A DNA stretch of 32,649 bases from Dimorphilus gyrociliatus (GCA_904063045.1 CAJFCJ010000127.1:1-32649), one strand, 5' to 3'. Positions 1 to 10,860 are shown, counted from the stretch's first letter. Notes: generated from the letters alone by a model not told the origin. Made by a program: numbers and translations.

Positions 1-1568
1 CAATGCAAAGATCATTACTTTGAATTATTTTTGAGCAATCAACTTGAATATTCGATTTCCAGGTTGTTACTATTTAAATTAAGTTTGCATCCTTATGAAT
101 CCAAAATAATCTATTAATTCAGTATTTTTTTAAATGTGAAAGAAACTGTTTGCTTTCGTTTAAAATTTTACAACGTCTACAGTATTCTTAGCTAGTATAA
201 TCTTTTCAAAAAAGAAATACCTGAAAGTAACTTTTTCTCTTTTATCAGAGTCAACGAGTTAATGAAAATAACTATAAAGAGATATTTTTGTATTTGTTTG
301 TACATTTGCTGTATGAATAAGAGAAAAAAGAAATATATAGATCATATACATAAAAACTGAATAGCCATAGGCTCTTTCTCCACAGTTGAAATGTAAATCA
401 CTCGTTTTCAGAAATTCCTCCTTTATCCAGCATGCTGTGTTCAGGTATCATTATATGTATTATGTGCATGTAAACGCACATACATTTTTTAACATCCCCG
501 TACGAAGTTTTTATGATTGGCAGTCTTTGAGATAAGACGCTTGAGACGCATATGCTTCCTTTTCTGACGAAAGACAATTTTTATAATTTATGTTTTGTAT
601 TTATTGCGCAAGGCTGGGATATTACACGTTTGTATATATCCGCTTTTGCTTATTTCAAAATGTAGTCTGTCCAACAAGAAATGTGATATCATATGCTTTA
701 GTGCTTGTATGAACTGCTTAAAATGTTATTTCATGTTATTCTTTGAAAATTGAATTCAGCTCTCTCATTCCTGATTAGTTAAAAAATTTTTGTTAAATAC
801 TTTTGCGGTATGTTAGATAAGCTTGACATTCTGTTTAACATAACTATTGAGTAGAATAATATATTTAGACTCCAATATCACCTATTCAAATTACCTAACA
901 GCTTAGTTTTAGCATATCCCTTGATCCTCGATTATCTATGATCAAAAAAGTAGTAAATAATCGTTGCTTTTAATTTTGCAATTATATTTGCTGTATACAT
1001 CCTTTCAAACTGAAACAGGTTTTTGAGATTGATATGAATTTAAGAAAGATGAAAACTCAATTAATTGTTCAATGGAAGTCCTAAAGGGCTTGATAATTAG
1101 TTTTTATAAGGCCATTTTCTCTAAGGTATCGTCTTATTAATTTAGATTTCTTACTGGAATTGTTGGAAAAAGTGAGAATTGATCATACTTGTATTTAAGC
1201 AAGCATAAAATATATTCATGCTATTTTCTCGTTAAAAAACGTTTGGAATTTTTTCCCCTTCCAAAAAATATAGGGATACAAAACAAGAAACCACAGGAAA
1301 AGCAAGTCAAATTTAGAAAATATCAATCATAGTGTGTTGAAGATTTTCATCTTCAGGAGAACCGCTGATAGTAGAGATCAATCCATTACTCCTTTCAATA
1401 TTTGGCTATTGAAAGAATTGCTTTTCAAAGCCTATTTAAATTATTAAAAGAAAATTCTATCTGACTATCTATTAGTCTGTCAATTATGATAAGCGTAAAT
1501 GATCAAATCAATATTCTTTATAAGTACATTAATTTATATAGCCGTATTTTTAGCCGTAATGTATAATG
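1..1568. other. gene-free A+T-rich stretch
   Basis: No reading frame with a recognisable domain and no plausible exon set was seen on either strand. The stretch is A+T-rich with scattered homopolymer runs. It lies upstream of the tRNA gene. Confidence 0.5.
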
Positions 1569-1642
1569 GCTTCCATAGCTCAGTTGGTTAGAGCGTCGTG
1601 CTAATAACGCGAATGTCCTGGGTTCGACCCCCAGTGGGAGCA
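1569..1642 (+). tRNA. tRNA-Ile, anticodon AAU
   Basis: A complete cloverleaf can be drawn. The acceptor stem GCTTCCA pairs with TGGGAGC (one T-G pair), the D stem GCTC pairs with GAGC, and the anticodon stem TCGTG pairs with CGCGA around the loop CTAATAA. The T arm is CTGGG-TTCGACC-CCCAG, and A1642 is the discriminator base. The loop gives anticodon AAT, read as inosine-AU for isoleucine in eukaryotes. The box A (TAGCTCAGTTGG) and box B (GGTTCGACCCC) internal Pol III promoters are intact. There is no intron and CCA is not encoded, as expected for a nuclear eukaryotic tRNA. It is probably functional. Confidence 0.96.
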
Positions 1643-1648
1643 AAGTTA

Positions 1649-1662
1649 TTTTAATCTTTTTT
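1649..1662 (+). terminator. Pol III termination T-tracts
   Basis: A TTTT run (1649-1652) starts seven bases after the tRNA, and a TTTTTT run (1657-1662) follows. Runs of four or more T on the non-template strand stop RNA polymerase III. Confidence 0.85.
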
Positions 1663-2656
1663 CTTAACGTTTACGAATGAACAATCGGATAAAGGAAAGA
1701 CACAGTCCATCATACCTTTTTGGGGAATATCATACGAGAGAGCGATATAGGATTTTTTGAAATTGTATCCAGTAAACAAAAAAAAACAAAGCAGTTTTCT
1801 GCTAACTGAATAGTTGGAAGGATAACCCTTACATATTAAAAAGTGTTAACATATATTGCAAATTTGAAGAAGAAAAAAGAAAAAATGTGCTTAAAAACAA
1901 GACAATTCAAAATATTAACTAATCACGTGACAGCAATAACGAAGTGTTGATAAGTTGATATAAAAAGCGTACTAGACATATTTAAGTTTTTTGTTGGATA
2001 GTTTTTCGATAGTTTCGTCCTTAAAATTAATACCATTATTTTAAAATCGCATTTGCATTTTAGTCTATTAAAAAATATTTTTAGCATGGTTCCCATTCCA
2101 CACACGTTTAGATTAAAATGAAATGCTTGCTTTAAGGAACGAATAAAATAATACTGCAATTATACTCGTCTTCTGCATATAAAAATATGAAATATACTGT
2201 AGTTACAAACGTATGTATAAGTTATCTGCAAGTTATTGTCTATTCAACACCAGTGAACTATATTTGACTATTTTTGCCTACAAAGTAGGATAATTAGGAT
2301 AATTGAAATTCTCTAGAATTCGCTCAAATGATCTTGTAGCCTTTCACTATTCTTAATCTTTTAGTTGCTTCCGAATTATATATTTTGAGATCTTTAAGGT
2401 ACAATTTAAATGAAACTAGACATATTATAAACAAACTTGTAAAATTTGATCTTGGTGACAATAATTTGTTTTAGTAAACCAGATTATTTTTGATTCAAGT
2501 TTAGTGTAACATTTATACTATAATTAAAAGATCTAAATATTTAAATTTACACTTTGAATAAATCAGAACAGTTTACAATCCGTAAACGCTCTTGGGAGCA
2601 GTGGACAAGGGGTAAACTTTGGGCCTTAGTTAAGATTAGTTCTAAGGGGCTCGACC
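1663..2656. other. gene-free stretch between tRNA and repeat element
   Basis: Nothing recognisable. The 78-codon frame on the minus strand (1923-2159) has no domain, no signal and strongly A+T-driven composition, and I treat it as chance. The last 70 bases (2585-2656) are less A+T-rich and lead into the inverted-repeat element. Confidence 0.45.
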
Positions 2657-2841
2657 GAAAACGTCCCCAAATAAGAAATTTCAAAACTAGATTTTGGATT
2701 GAAAAGTGGTTAGGAAGACAAAAATAGCAACTGATCTGTACTTAAGAGGGTTTCATCTAAGGGTTACGGGTAATGAAAGGTTAGGTATAGACAAGGGCTG
2801 GGTTAGGTTTAGGGTAAAAGCAGAGATTTGTGGACGGTTTC
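2657..2841 (+). mobile_element. short inverted-repeat (MITE-like) element, copy A
   Basis: The ends are near-perfect inverted repeats: GAAAACGTCCCCAAAT at 2657-2672 against ATTTGTGGACGGTTTC at 2826-2841 (14 of 16 match). Between them lie a conserved core (ATTTTGGATTGAAAAGTGGT) and a G-rich part with GGTTAGG and GGGTTAGGTTTAGGG runs. The same order of blocks recurs at 3545-3656, 5372-5563, 24620-24782 and 25389-25660. Its size, terminal repeats and lack of coding capacity fit a non-autonomous DNA transposon. No clear target-site duplication could be fixed by eye. Confidence 0.65.
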
Positions 2842-3544
2842 TGTTGCATCCATTTCTAAGATCAGGGAAATATAAAATGTATTACTTTCACACTGTGATA
2901 GGGCTAAAATAAGATGGCATACTATACATTTCGGTTTGAAAACTGGTAAGTTAAGGTTATTATAAAAAAGGAAAAATTGCAGATGCTTTCTCCAGCAGCT
3001 AAGCCCCTTCTGGCACAGGCTGATGTAATTGACAATTTCTAATATGGATGTCTGGAGTGCTTTTTTTATTAATATTAAATCTTCTATTTCATTTGTAAGT
3101 ATTTTTCTATTACGAGGAAATAAAAATCAATTCAATTACTTGTAAAATAACTAAATAAAAATGTTTGATTTGAAAGTGAATAGTTTTTAAAGGTACTTTT
3201 TTAAAATGATAATGGTCAGCCATTGAAACTCGTACATGTTTTTGGAGTTTTACTTTTACCCTAATCCAACAGGTTAACTCGCCGTTTTGTGCATCTAGTC
3301 TGAAAGAATGTTGCTTGCACTCTGACCTTCATAGAATACGCATCTCCAAGAAGGTCCATAATCTTAAATATCAATCGTTCATTCCTCATATGATACAATA
3401 TATTAATATAATTTATAAATAAACTACAGTCATTTCTTTGCTAAGAAATGGAAGATTTGTGAGAAGAAAAGCCTCGATTATCCTGAATTATGCAAGTGTG
3501 ACACTGTTTCTTCGTTTGCTAGCTTATACTCTAACGCTATCCTG
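2842..3544. other. gene-free stretch
   Basis: No gene seen. A short patch near 3255-3300 (TTACCCTAATCC) weakly echoes the G-rich part of the nearby repeat family in reverse, but it is too degraded to call. Confidence 0.4.
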
Positions 3545-3656
3545 GCTCTTGGTTTGCCTAGCCATTTCAATGAAACCTTCAGATGGTATCCTAACCATTT
3601 TTCAAACCAAAATCTAATTTCCAAATATCTCATTTTGTGGACGATTTCCATCAGCA
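3545..3656 (-). mobile_element. MITE-like element, copy B (partial, inverted)
   Basis: Read on the minus strand from 3656, this gives a diverged terminal repeat (GAAATCGTCCACAAAATGAG) and then the family core with a TTTTGGTTTGAAAAATGGTT match to copies A and D. Past about 3585 the similarity fades and the far end is not recognisable. The 70-codon minus-strand frame here lies inside the repeat and should not be called a gene. Confidence 0.5.
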
Positions 3657-5371
3657 CTGAAAAGCAGTTGTCCGCTATTATAGTTGTCATGGTTGCTAAT
3701 TTCTATAATGGTATACATGTGAACTAAGATTTTGAAAACATAATCGTATTAAATTTTTATAATGACCTTGTCTTAAGAGCTGCTTTATATCTCAACACAT
3801 ACTTTTTATTTCAAGAAATTAAATGTGGAAAGAAGAGAGGAATAATATAAAAAAATTTTCCTGAAAGTTTCATATATATTACTACAGAGGGATTGTATTC
3901 ACAGCGTGAATTTAGTAAAACAGTATGTTTAAACAAACATAAACTATTCTCAGCCAGACAAATATTTTACGGCCAATAAGAGCCGTGCAAGAACCTCCGC
4001 AGGTTCTAGGATCACCATGTTCAGCAAAAATTCAAACTTTTCAGTTTTCCACATCAACAGAAAGACCAGCGGCAGTATTAACAGAGTGAAATAGATTGGA
4101 TAAAGATAAGCTTATTACAATTTTTAATAGTATAATCTTCTTCATCTTGTACTCTATATAGATCTAATGCTTGTTTCCTTTAAATTAAGTTCAGAATATA
4201 TTGCTGCTATTGCTGCAGAATTTGAAAGAAAAAATGTATACATAAACTGTAATAATGATTATTATAATATCAGAGGGTAAGATAGTTAAATATCAATGTA
4301 TTTTCAAGATATTGACAATTTTAAGGTTGAAATAAAGAAATAGTATCAAACAATTAGGCAATTGATTGTTAAGAAGACAGAAATTATCCTATAATAATTA
4401 TTAGTATGTAACGACCAAAAACAAATGAAATACTTGAATAATAGAAGAAAAAGTGAACTAATTATAGATTCTCCAGAACTTAACAGAGATGGAAAGTTTA
4501 CATATGCAAATTAACGTTCTTAAAATTCTCATAATTTATCATAAAGAGAAAAAGATATATTTTTTATAAAACTGGTACTATTAGTATTGAAAATAACTGT
4601 CTATGTTGCTAGATGATGTTCACATATAAGATCTAGTTTTGGAACTTTGGTAAGAAATTTTAAGAGTCACAATATTTTTTCCTAATTTTTTCTCAATTTC
4701 AACAAAAATTTATTCAGGAAGGGAAATGTGACGTCATTCATCTTTCTACAATATTTGTCATTCATATACATGTGAAAATCAATCTATCGAAAAAATAGTT
4801 ATTGGTATTCACTGCGTTATTCATTTATCCTATTAATTGTTAAAATGAAGATCTTTTAGTTATAAAACCTAACCTGACAGTTAACAAGATTCTTTCCATT
4901 TTGTGTTTGCTGACCCTCGGTTCAGCCCTACATGACCAGAAAAAGTTTGGCTAACTCTATAAATACCTCCTTTTTTACATTAAACTTTAACCTACTGGAA
5001 CACTTTCTGCCAGCCCTATATACTTTATACTCACTGCATATCATGCAGTTTTTTTATCAGTATCAATTATCTTTATAAAACTCCTTTTATCGTTCAATAT
5101 ATAGAGAAGAAATAATATCTTTCAATTGTAGACGAATTGAGGGATATATTTGCATTTGGTTGCTTTTATATCTATTAAATTCTCTAGTTCGGAAATCCCA
5201 GTTTTTGCCACTAATTTTCCCCTGTTAATAAGAAAAGAACTTTTGAAAATTGCTGAATTGTGTGAAAAATCACAGGTATATATTCCATTTTGAACATAGC
5301 ATATGTAAGAAGGAGGTTGTTAGTTCTGATAGCAAGATCAAAGACAGGCTAACTGGTGTTCAAATTGAATG
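3657..5371. other. gene-free stretch with possible decayed repeat
   Basis: No coding region was recognised. Around 4865-4970 a patch with AACCTAACCTG and GCTGACCC words may be a very old inverted copy of the nearby element family, but it cannot be aligned end to end. The rest is A+T-rich with no visible signal. Confidence 0.4.
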
Positions 5372-5563
5372 TTTTATCCGGAAAATTCATGGTTTAACCC
5401 TAACCCTAACCTACCCCTTGTCTCTAACCTTTCTGATTATCTCTAATCCTTAGATGGAATCCCCCTAACAATAAATCAGAAGCTACTTTACTCCTCCTAA
5501 CCATTTTTCAATCCAAAATGTTGCTTTCAAAAATCTCACTTTGGGGACGTTTTTTGTCAGCGC
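5372..5563 (-). mobile_element. MITE-like element, copy D (inverted), with telomere-like run
   Basis: Read on the minus strand, it aligns with copy A along its whole length. It has the terminal block AAAAAACGTCCCCAAA, then TTTTGGATTGAAAAATGGTT, then CCATCTAAGG, then a GGTTAGGGTTAGGGTTAAAC run (5390-5410 on the plus strand as CCCTAACCCTAACC). The far terminal repeat (about 5372-5390) is diverged. The 67-codon plus-strand frame at 5250-5453 overlaps this repeat and is not a gene. Confidence 0.6.
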
Positions 5564-5644
5564 CGTTTAATCCAAGTACTTTCAACTTATTGGAAAAAAT
5601 CTAAAAATTAATTTCTCTGAAAAGCTTTAGCTTTAAGCACATAA

Positions 5645-6210
5645 AAACTAGTTAGAAGCTTCAGCTGGAAGAAAAGGTAATGCAAAAACTTGCTTCAGAA
5701 GTCCTGCCTTCTTCTCGCTGAAATATTGCTGTGCATATCCCATATACTGCAATAATTTAATAAGATAAAACAAGGAATTTAAATAAAAGCTTATTTGAAT
5801 TTTTCTGTAGATGGCTTGTGGCAATGGAAGACACAATCTTGAATAGGAATATTAGGGTGAACTGAGATAAGAACACTTCATATACCTAATTCATAATCAA
5901 CTACAAATTTGTCAGGTTGAAAACCATTTCTTAATTTGTGAATCCTATGTTGTCAGTAACACATATTGCCTTAAATTCTTATCTATCAGAAATATTTCCT
6001 TTTGTTATGATTGTGTTCATGTTTACTCTTTCTGAAAATGTTTCCTTTTTGTTAAATAATAGCTGGACTTTGAACAATATTATTTCTAACAGAACATCTC
6101 CAGAGGGTTCTCTTGTCACTTTTAGATTTTACATTGAATGCATAGCCATTGTTTGTCAAAGTATCTTTAACTTTTAGCTCCCACCAATGATAATATGAAA
6201 TTCCTCAGAA
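5645..6210 (-). pseudogene. MULE-type transposase relic with FLYWCH zinc finger
   Basis: Reading down the minus strand, an acidic lead-in (about 6206-6177) is followed by a FLYWCH-type zinc finger. It shows NNGYAFNVKSKS, the WRC core at about 6102-6094 and the HEHNH histidine cluster at about 6024-6004. Then comes DKFVVDYELGI (about 5905-5880), which matches the DFE-type catalytic strand of Mutator-like transposases. A segment follows with HPNIPIQDCVFH, QAIYRKIQ, GYAQQYF and LPFLPAEA (to 5648), typical of the MULE domain just after the second catalytic aspartate. Stops and frame changes break it throughout, and the part between the zinc finger and the DDE region is missing. It is a dead, internally deleted copy. 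The family assignment rests on motif memory, not on a search. Confidence 0.7.
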
Positions 6211-6344
6211 CTTTCCGTATTCTCATCATTTTCAGTTTCATTTTCATGCAATGAATTATCTTCAAAGTATTGTTGACTTCATTTTGACTACAATTTCTTA
6301 ATCATTAATCACATCTGATAATCTTATGAGACAATATCTACAAT

Positions 6345-6506
6345 TCAAACTTTAGCATGAAGAACACTTATCACCTCTCTTTCTGTAATACTAAGCATAG
6401 TTAAATCAATGTATGTTTTTACATAGTAAATGTCACCTTTACAGGTATGATGACAAAGTGAACATATAATTTCTTTAATCCTCAACTTTTCTGCACAATT
6501 TTTGCA
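6345..6506 (-). pseudogene. cysteine-rich fragment, possible zinc-binding part of the transposon relic
   Basis: One open minus-strand segment of about 53 residues starts with CKNC, then CSLCHHTCKGD, giving a CxxC-x12-CxxC spacing like a zinc ribbon or RING half. It then has a hydrophobic/charged helix-like tail ending at a stop near 6345. It sits on the N-terminal side of the FLYWCH relic and may be its remnant or an unrelated gene scrap. It has no start codon of its own and no clear splice sites. Confidence 0.35.
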
Positions 6507-7756
6507 AAATATTTTTTAGATTCCAAATTATTAACAAAAAAAGTGTATAATTTAATAGAAACTTATAAACAGACAGACCTTTGATGTATTTAGCATGCAC
6601 ATATTCTTTCTAGTCACTGTATTTCATTTTTCTCTGTCTACCATAAAATCTTTTATTACAGTTGATACAAACAGATACCATTTATTAAATTTCTGTAGTC
6701 AAGAAATCCCCCTCCAAATATCAAATATAACTGCCAATACAAAAGTTATAAATACTATCTCACCAGAATAGAAAGGTTATTGAAAAATGGTATTATCTTG
6801 TGATATTCAAAAAATCAGTTCACTGCAAAGATTATCAATGCTCAAAAAACAAATTAACGTGAAAGTATGTCAAGAAATGTAAAATCTATCTTTCACTGAT
6901 AGACAATACAATGAAATAATTCATTGCTCTTTTAATATCATCACAGAATTCAGAGGAAACTGGTAAAAATATTTTTACAGTACATATTTCTTTCGTTAAA
7001 AATATTGATGCTTTATTTTATAATTGAAGCAAAAGTCACAGAGAAAATTATTTCCAATTAATAATATCAATAACTGAGTTCATCTTTACTTGCCCCAGAA
7101 CGTTTCTTCCTACCCTTGACCATATGTTGAACTGAGAATAGTAATAAAAACAATCTATTTTTCTTCTGGAAGAGATTTGAAAGTTTATGTGAATAGGAAT
7201 TTTTTAAATGATATTTTACAATATAAAACCATTAGAGGAAGCTTGTATAAAATGAACTGTTTGTTTTACAGACATTTTTATCAAGCTAAAACAAAGCTAG
7301 TTGCTAGTAGATGCTGCAGGCCAAGAGATTGGCCTCCATTGGAATCCATTCTTGCTACAATAATCGTTACAATATATTTTCATTTTACTGTAATTTAATA
7401 ATTATATCTAAATGTTGGAGAGAAATGAGAGACTTTAACTTTGTTTTCAACTGCTTTTTATTTTATTAGCCTAGCCCGAAATTTATTGTGTTTTAATTGT
7501 TTCTAACCCAAACTTTACCCTGAGTGGATTTCTACTGAAATTTGAGATTTATCTGAAAAAGTGATTCTTACAAAATTTGAATTTTGTTCATGAAGATATT
7601 TATATGCAGTACTCAATAAAATGTTCAAGAGTTTTTATGCCTTTTTTGTGTTTTAATCTCTGTCTTATTGTTAAACCTCTTAGAAGAAGAAATTTTTATA
7701 AACTTTTTAATTTTTTTGTTTTTATGAAATAGTATTTAAAATGGTAATTTGCCATA
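6507..7756. other. gene-free stretch
   Basis: No convincing gene. The 73-codon plus-strand frame at 7177-7398 has no domain. A minus-strand basic peptide (MVKGRKKRSGAS, about 7125-7070) resembles the start of some hAT-type transposases, but nothing downstream supports it. The stretch holds the 3' flank of the minus-strand gene that ends at 7757; TTTAAT near 7705 (ATTAAA on the minus strand) is a possible poly(A) signal. Confidence 0.4.
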
Positions 7757-9196
7757 CTAATATTTAGGAAAATTTTGTAGATTTTGTAGAAATTGTTCTT
7801 CTCAGAATGTTACATAATATTGATAAAAATATAACTTAACCAACGAGTCTATAAAGTATAGCATACCTGCAACAAATTGAAATTCAATGGATACTGATAC
7901 ATATCCTGGATTTAGTAATGCCAATTTTATTTCATCTCCAATATGGAAATCTTCGTTTGATAAATTGACTGTAGTAGCCTGTTATTTATGCATATAAAAA
8001 ATAACAGTTGTTTTAAATATATTTAAATATTTACAGATTGTCTACTGTTTGTAACAGTATTTGCTATAGCATGGCCTTGACCTTTTTTGTGAATAATTGC
8101 TATAATATCATAAGGTTCAATTCGAAAAGATTTATCTTTCAAATAAAAAGTATCCATTCCAATTTTTCCAGTAGGTATATCTACAATACTTTGAAGCTTA
8201 TACGTTAAAGAATCATCATCATCATCACTATCTTTAACTTTCCTCCATAATGATAAAAATGTTAATACATTATATTTTCTATAGAATTTAACAACTGGTA
8301 TATAACCTCTACAGGGAAAGTTGATATAGGTTAAGAATACTGTCAAATATCCAAGATTATTATCTCTATCAATTACTTCCGCACCAAATATCCTTTCTCT
8401 TAAATGTTTACAAATCGAAATTTCATCTATTATTTTTTGTAAATAGAAATCAAAGCGTTATATTTATATTTAAAAAATATTTTCATTTAAAAATTTACCA
8501 TAGACTTGTTCGGGTATAAAATGAATATTTAGAGCGTAATATTTATAATAAGGATCCCTTGTTATTGTAGCATTTTTATAGAGTGGTAACTCAATATTAT
8601 ATCTTTGTAAATAGGACACAACCTTCAAAAACAGACAGAAAAATGTTTCAATGGGCTTTATTACATTTTGTTATGTTTACTTTATTCATTGGCGCTACGT
8701 ATCTTTCTGTAACGATTGGATGGTAAGTGTTTTCATCAAAATCAAAAGCTGGTCTATCTTTAACTGTAACTGATATTGGTATTTCAAAATGAATTGTTCT
8801 TTTTCCAATTGCGGAAGATTTTGGTATTTTAAACCAAGATCTCCTTTGAATTTTCCACTCGGCATTAGTTTTTGAAATATTTCTCCAAGTTCCAAAATAA
8901 AAATCATTATTTACACCATTATTCCAAAATGTTATTGAAGTAATGTAACCAGCACAAGGAAAATCAAAATCCAGCAGCATGTTGAAATTATCAGCACTAG
9001 AATAACTGGAATATCTTAAAGGTTTACCAAGAGTTTTATTCAAATTGCACAAAGAAGATGATTGACTTGGTATAACTAAATAATTAAAACACATTTCAAC
9101 AAACTTTTCAAAAGTAATCTTGTAAATCTATTTTCTTCCCTTACCATTGTAAATTAGAAAACACATCAAAGTGCTGAAAAGCAGGTTTTCTTTCAT
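7757..9196 (-). CDS. secreted protein with two tandem copies of one extracellular module
   Basis: Six exons on the minus strand: 9145-9196, 8681-9075, 8499-8622, 8035-8426, 7867-7978 and 7757-7797. The introns are 56 to 72 bases with GT-AG ends. All phases agree and the product is 371 residues. The first 17 residues (MKENLLFSTLMCFLIYN) look like a signal peptide, and the chain has no membrane helix, so secretion is likely. The body is two units of about 169 residues. Each has a cysteine (27; 196), then FPCxGYI with the second cysteine (58; 229), an aromatic strand ending in WR (81-82; 251-252), and a closing strand (YYALNIHFIPEQ; YVSVSIEFQFVAEQ). I do not know a named family; similar beta-rich units occur in extracellular proteins of marine invertebrates. 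Unit 2 carries an acidic DDDDD run (about 255-262). The last exon acceptor could be three bases earlier (one extra Glu). Function is unknown; binding of a surface ligand is inference. Confidence 0.8.
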
Positions 9197-9480
9197 AGTT
9201 TATCCCTATCTCTATCTCTAATTCTTTCTCTATCGTTCTTTCTTTTGTTATGACGATTGAGATAGGGTTTTACCTTTATGTCAATTACTTAATTGTTTAT
9301 TACTAAAATGTCTTAATTAAGCCTGATGAGTTTCATTCATAAAACAAATTGGAAAATGGATTTTGTAAACAATTGCAATCATCTTCTTTTCACCCTTTGA
9401 AAACAATCAATTTATGAATTATATAAATTTACTAATGAGCAACTCACTTATCTCGATGAAAAATATCAATTATGTTAAAT
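9197..9480. other. upstream flank of the secreted-protein gene
   Basis: Contains a pyrimidine-rich simple repeat (9206-9245, CTATCTCTATCTC on the plus strand), which would lie in the 5' untranslated part of the minus-strand gene. No coding region was seen. Confidence 0.4.
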
Positions 9481-9600
9481 AAGTTACGCTAAGTAACGTT
9501 TACAATAACCAACAGAGGGCGTGGCCTTCCTTTATAAAACGTAACGTAATACGAACTCCCGCAAGGTGGCTCCCTGCGTATACGATCAGTAACTGAAATT
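9481..9600. promoter_or_regulatory. G+C-rich island with two CTCF-like motifs
   Basis: In a very A+T-rich setting, about 100 bases here hold most of the CG steps of the region. Two words resemble the animal CTCF core: CCAACAGAGGGCG at 9509-9521 (12 of 13 positions of CCASYAGRKGGCR) and CCGCAAGGTGGC at 9559-9570. There are also an inverted repeat (GTTAC...GTAAC, about 9483-9497), the repeated word AACGTAACGTAA, and a TTTATAAAA box at 9531-9539 that reads as a TATA-like word on both strands. It lies about 300 bases upstream of the ATG of the minus-strand secreted-protein gene, so it may be a promoter or insulator. This is motif reading only. Confidence 0.35.
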
Positions 9601-9763
9601 TTCTTAAAGTTCTAAAAGTAAAATCTAATCCCATTTTTATCATGTTTCAATGATGATACGTCTTTCAGTTCTATAAGTGCATCTGGAATATTCTTAATGA
9701 ACAAATTTCAGGACAATATGCATTGTTTATTTCAGGTATTTGAATTTGCACCTAATACTCCAC

Positions 9764-10168
9764 TCAAAGCTTTAACTTAAGCCTTAATTGTACCAGGCTT
9801 AGCCTCTCATTCAAAATCGATGTAATAAATAAGAATAAAAGTATTTGAATTTTTCTTTTTAGAAAACATTCTTTGATGGTAAATATATTCAAGTTTGTAG
9901 AATTGAACTTCATAATAAGAGAAATATTCAAATTTAAAAAATTCAATAAATCAAGCACATTTTTCACAATTGAACAGGATATTTTTCCTTCTAGATCTGG
10001 TATTTTAAATTGATTACAAATCTTCAAAAGTTCATTTCTTAAAAAAATTACATCAAGTTCATTTGTCATTTTAGTTGTTAAATAAACAAAAATTAATTTT
10101 CCAATTAGTTTACTATGAGTATCTAAATTTAGCGGAAAATAGGAAAGTGTTTTTTCGCACATTTTCAT
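9764..10168 (-). CDS. hypothetical protein, 134 residues
   Basis: One open minus-strand frame from an ATG at 10168 (MKMCEKTLSYFP) to a stop at 9764. It is rich in Leu, Ile, Asn and Lys and reads like an alpha-helical protein, with no signal peptide, clear membrane helix or known motif. I do not recognise it. Length well above most chance frames in the window, and a fairly normal mix of charged residues in its first 60 positions, are the only support. It could be one exon of a longer gene, a relic, or chance in A+T-rich DNA. Confidence 0.3.
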   Translation of the reverse strand: MKMCEKTLSYFPLNLDTHSKLIGKLIFVYLTTKMTNELDVIFLRNELLKICNQFKIPDLEGKISCSIVKNVLDLLNFLNLNISLIMKFNSTNLNIFTIKECFLKRKIQILLFLFITSILNERLSLVQLRLKLKL

Positions 10169-10584
10169 TTTTGAGAAATCTTCGAAAAGAAAATATACAA
10201 AAAATTTCAATCAACTTTGACTTTTTCCAGATGAAATTTTCAGAATATAAAATATTTTGTTACTAAAAGAGTAATAAAATACGAAGAATTAATTAGTTAA
10301 TAATTAATTAGTTATGTCATATTGTTGGAAAATAAAATTAAAAACCTTAAAGTATTATAGAAAAAAAAGAGGGTCAAAAAAGAGATTATAGATGTTGAAT
10401 GAATAAAGTAAAGAAGAAAATTTTATAGAAATATGAGTATTATGAACATTCATTCTTCAGATCAATTTCTGTTTTTAGATTAAGTTTGCTTATCTCTCTG
10501 CTTATCAATGTTAAGATTCTTGTTTTTTATTGGCAATTTATTGATATCTTTTGTCCAGCGAGAAATCTTTAAAGGCAAATAATC

Positions 10585-10860
10585 TTAAACAATACCAGAA
10601 TAGACACAATAGAATATAAAGTTAGTCATGTGAATAAGATGAACTAATATAATTATTATTTCAGATGGCAATTTACTATTTAAATTTTTCCCTCCAAATA
10701 ATATGACCTCTAATCTAATGAGGCTAATAATCATTAGAATATTTAATAGCGCCATTGAAAAGCATGGCAAAATATTATACATAATAATAATAATTAACTG
10801 TAATTCCATGATAGATGAAATGTTGATTTGTAAAATCATTTCGGGTATTTTGAAAAAGCA
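10585..10860 (-). pseudogene. rhodopsin-type GPCR fragment, TM5 joined to TM7
   Basis: A minus-strand frame reads NYTCFF, then a helix with LPCFSMALLNILMIISLIR, which has the pattern of transmembrane helix 5 of peptide-type receptors (extracellular Cys, Pro in the helix, LLN, terminal Arg). After about 20 residues comes LVHLIHMTNFIFYCVYSG, which fits helix 7 (N-x-x-NFxxYC-x-x-S). Helix 6 and its FxxxP motif are missing, no helices 1 to 4 are visible upstream, and the frame stops at 10585. I read it as an internally deleted receptor relic. The similarity is by pattern only, and a hydrophobic chance frame is the alternative. Confidence 0.45.

Noticed and set aside
2706-2912. 68-codon plus-strand open frame
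   Set aside because: It lies almost wholly inside the MITE-like copy A; the translation only reflects the G-rich repeat and has no domain.
3478-3690. 70-codon minus-strand frame
   Set aside because: Overlaps repeat copy B; no conserved pattern among the repeat copies in this frame.
7070-7125. Minus-strand peptide MVKGRKKRSGAS, like the start of some hAT transposases
   Set aside because: Stops after 18 residues and no other hAT motif is nearby.
7177-7398. 73-codon plus-strand frame
   Set aside because: No domain, no start context, and composition like surrounding DNA.
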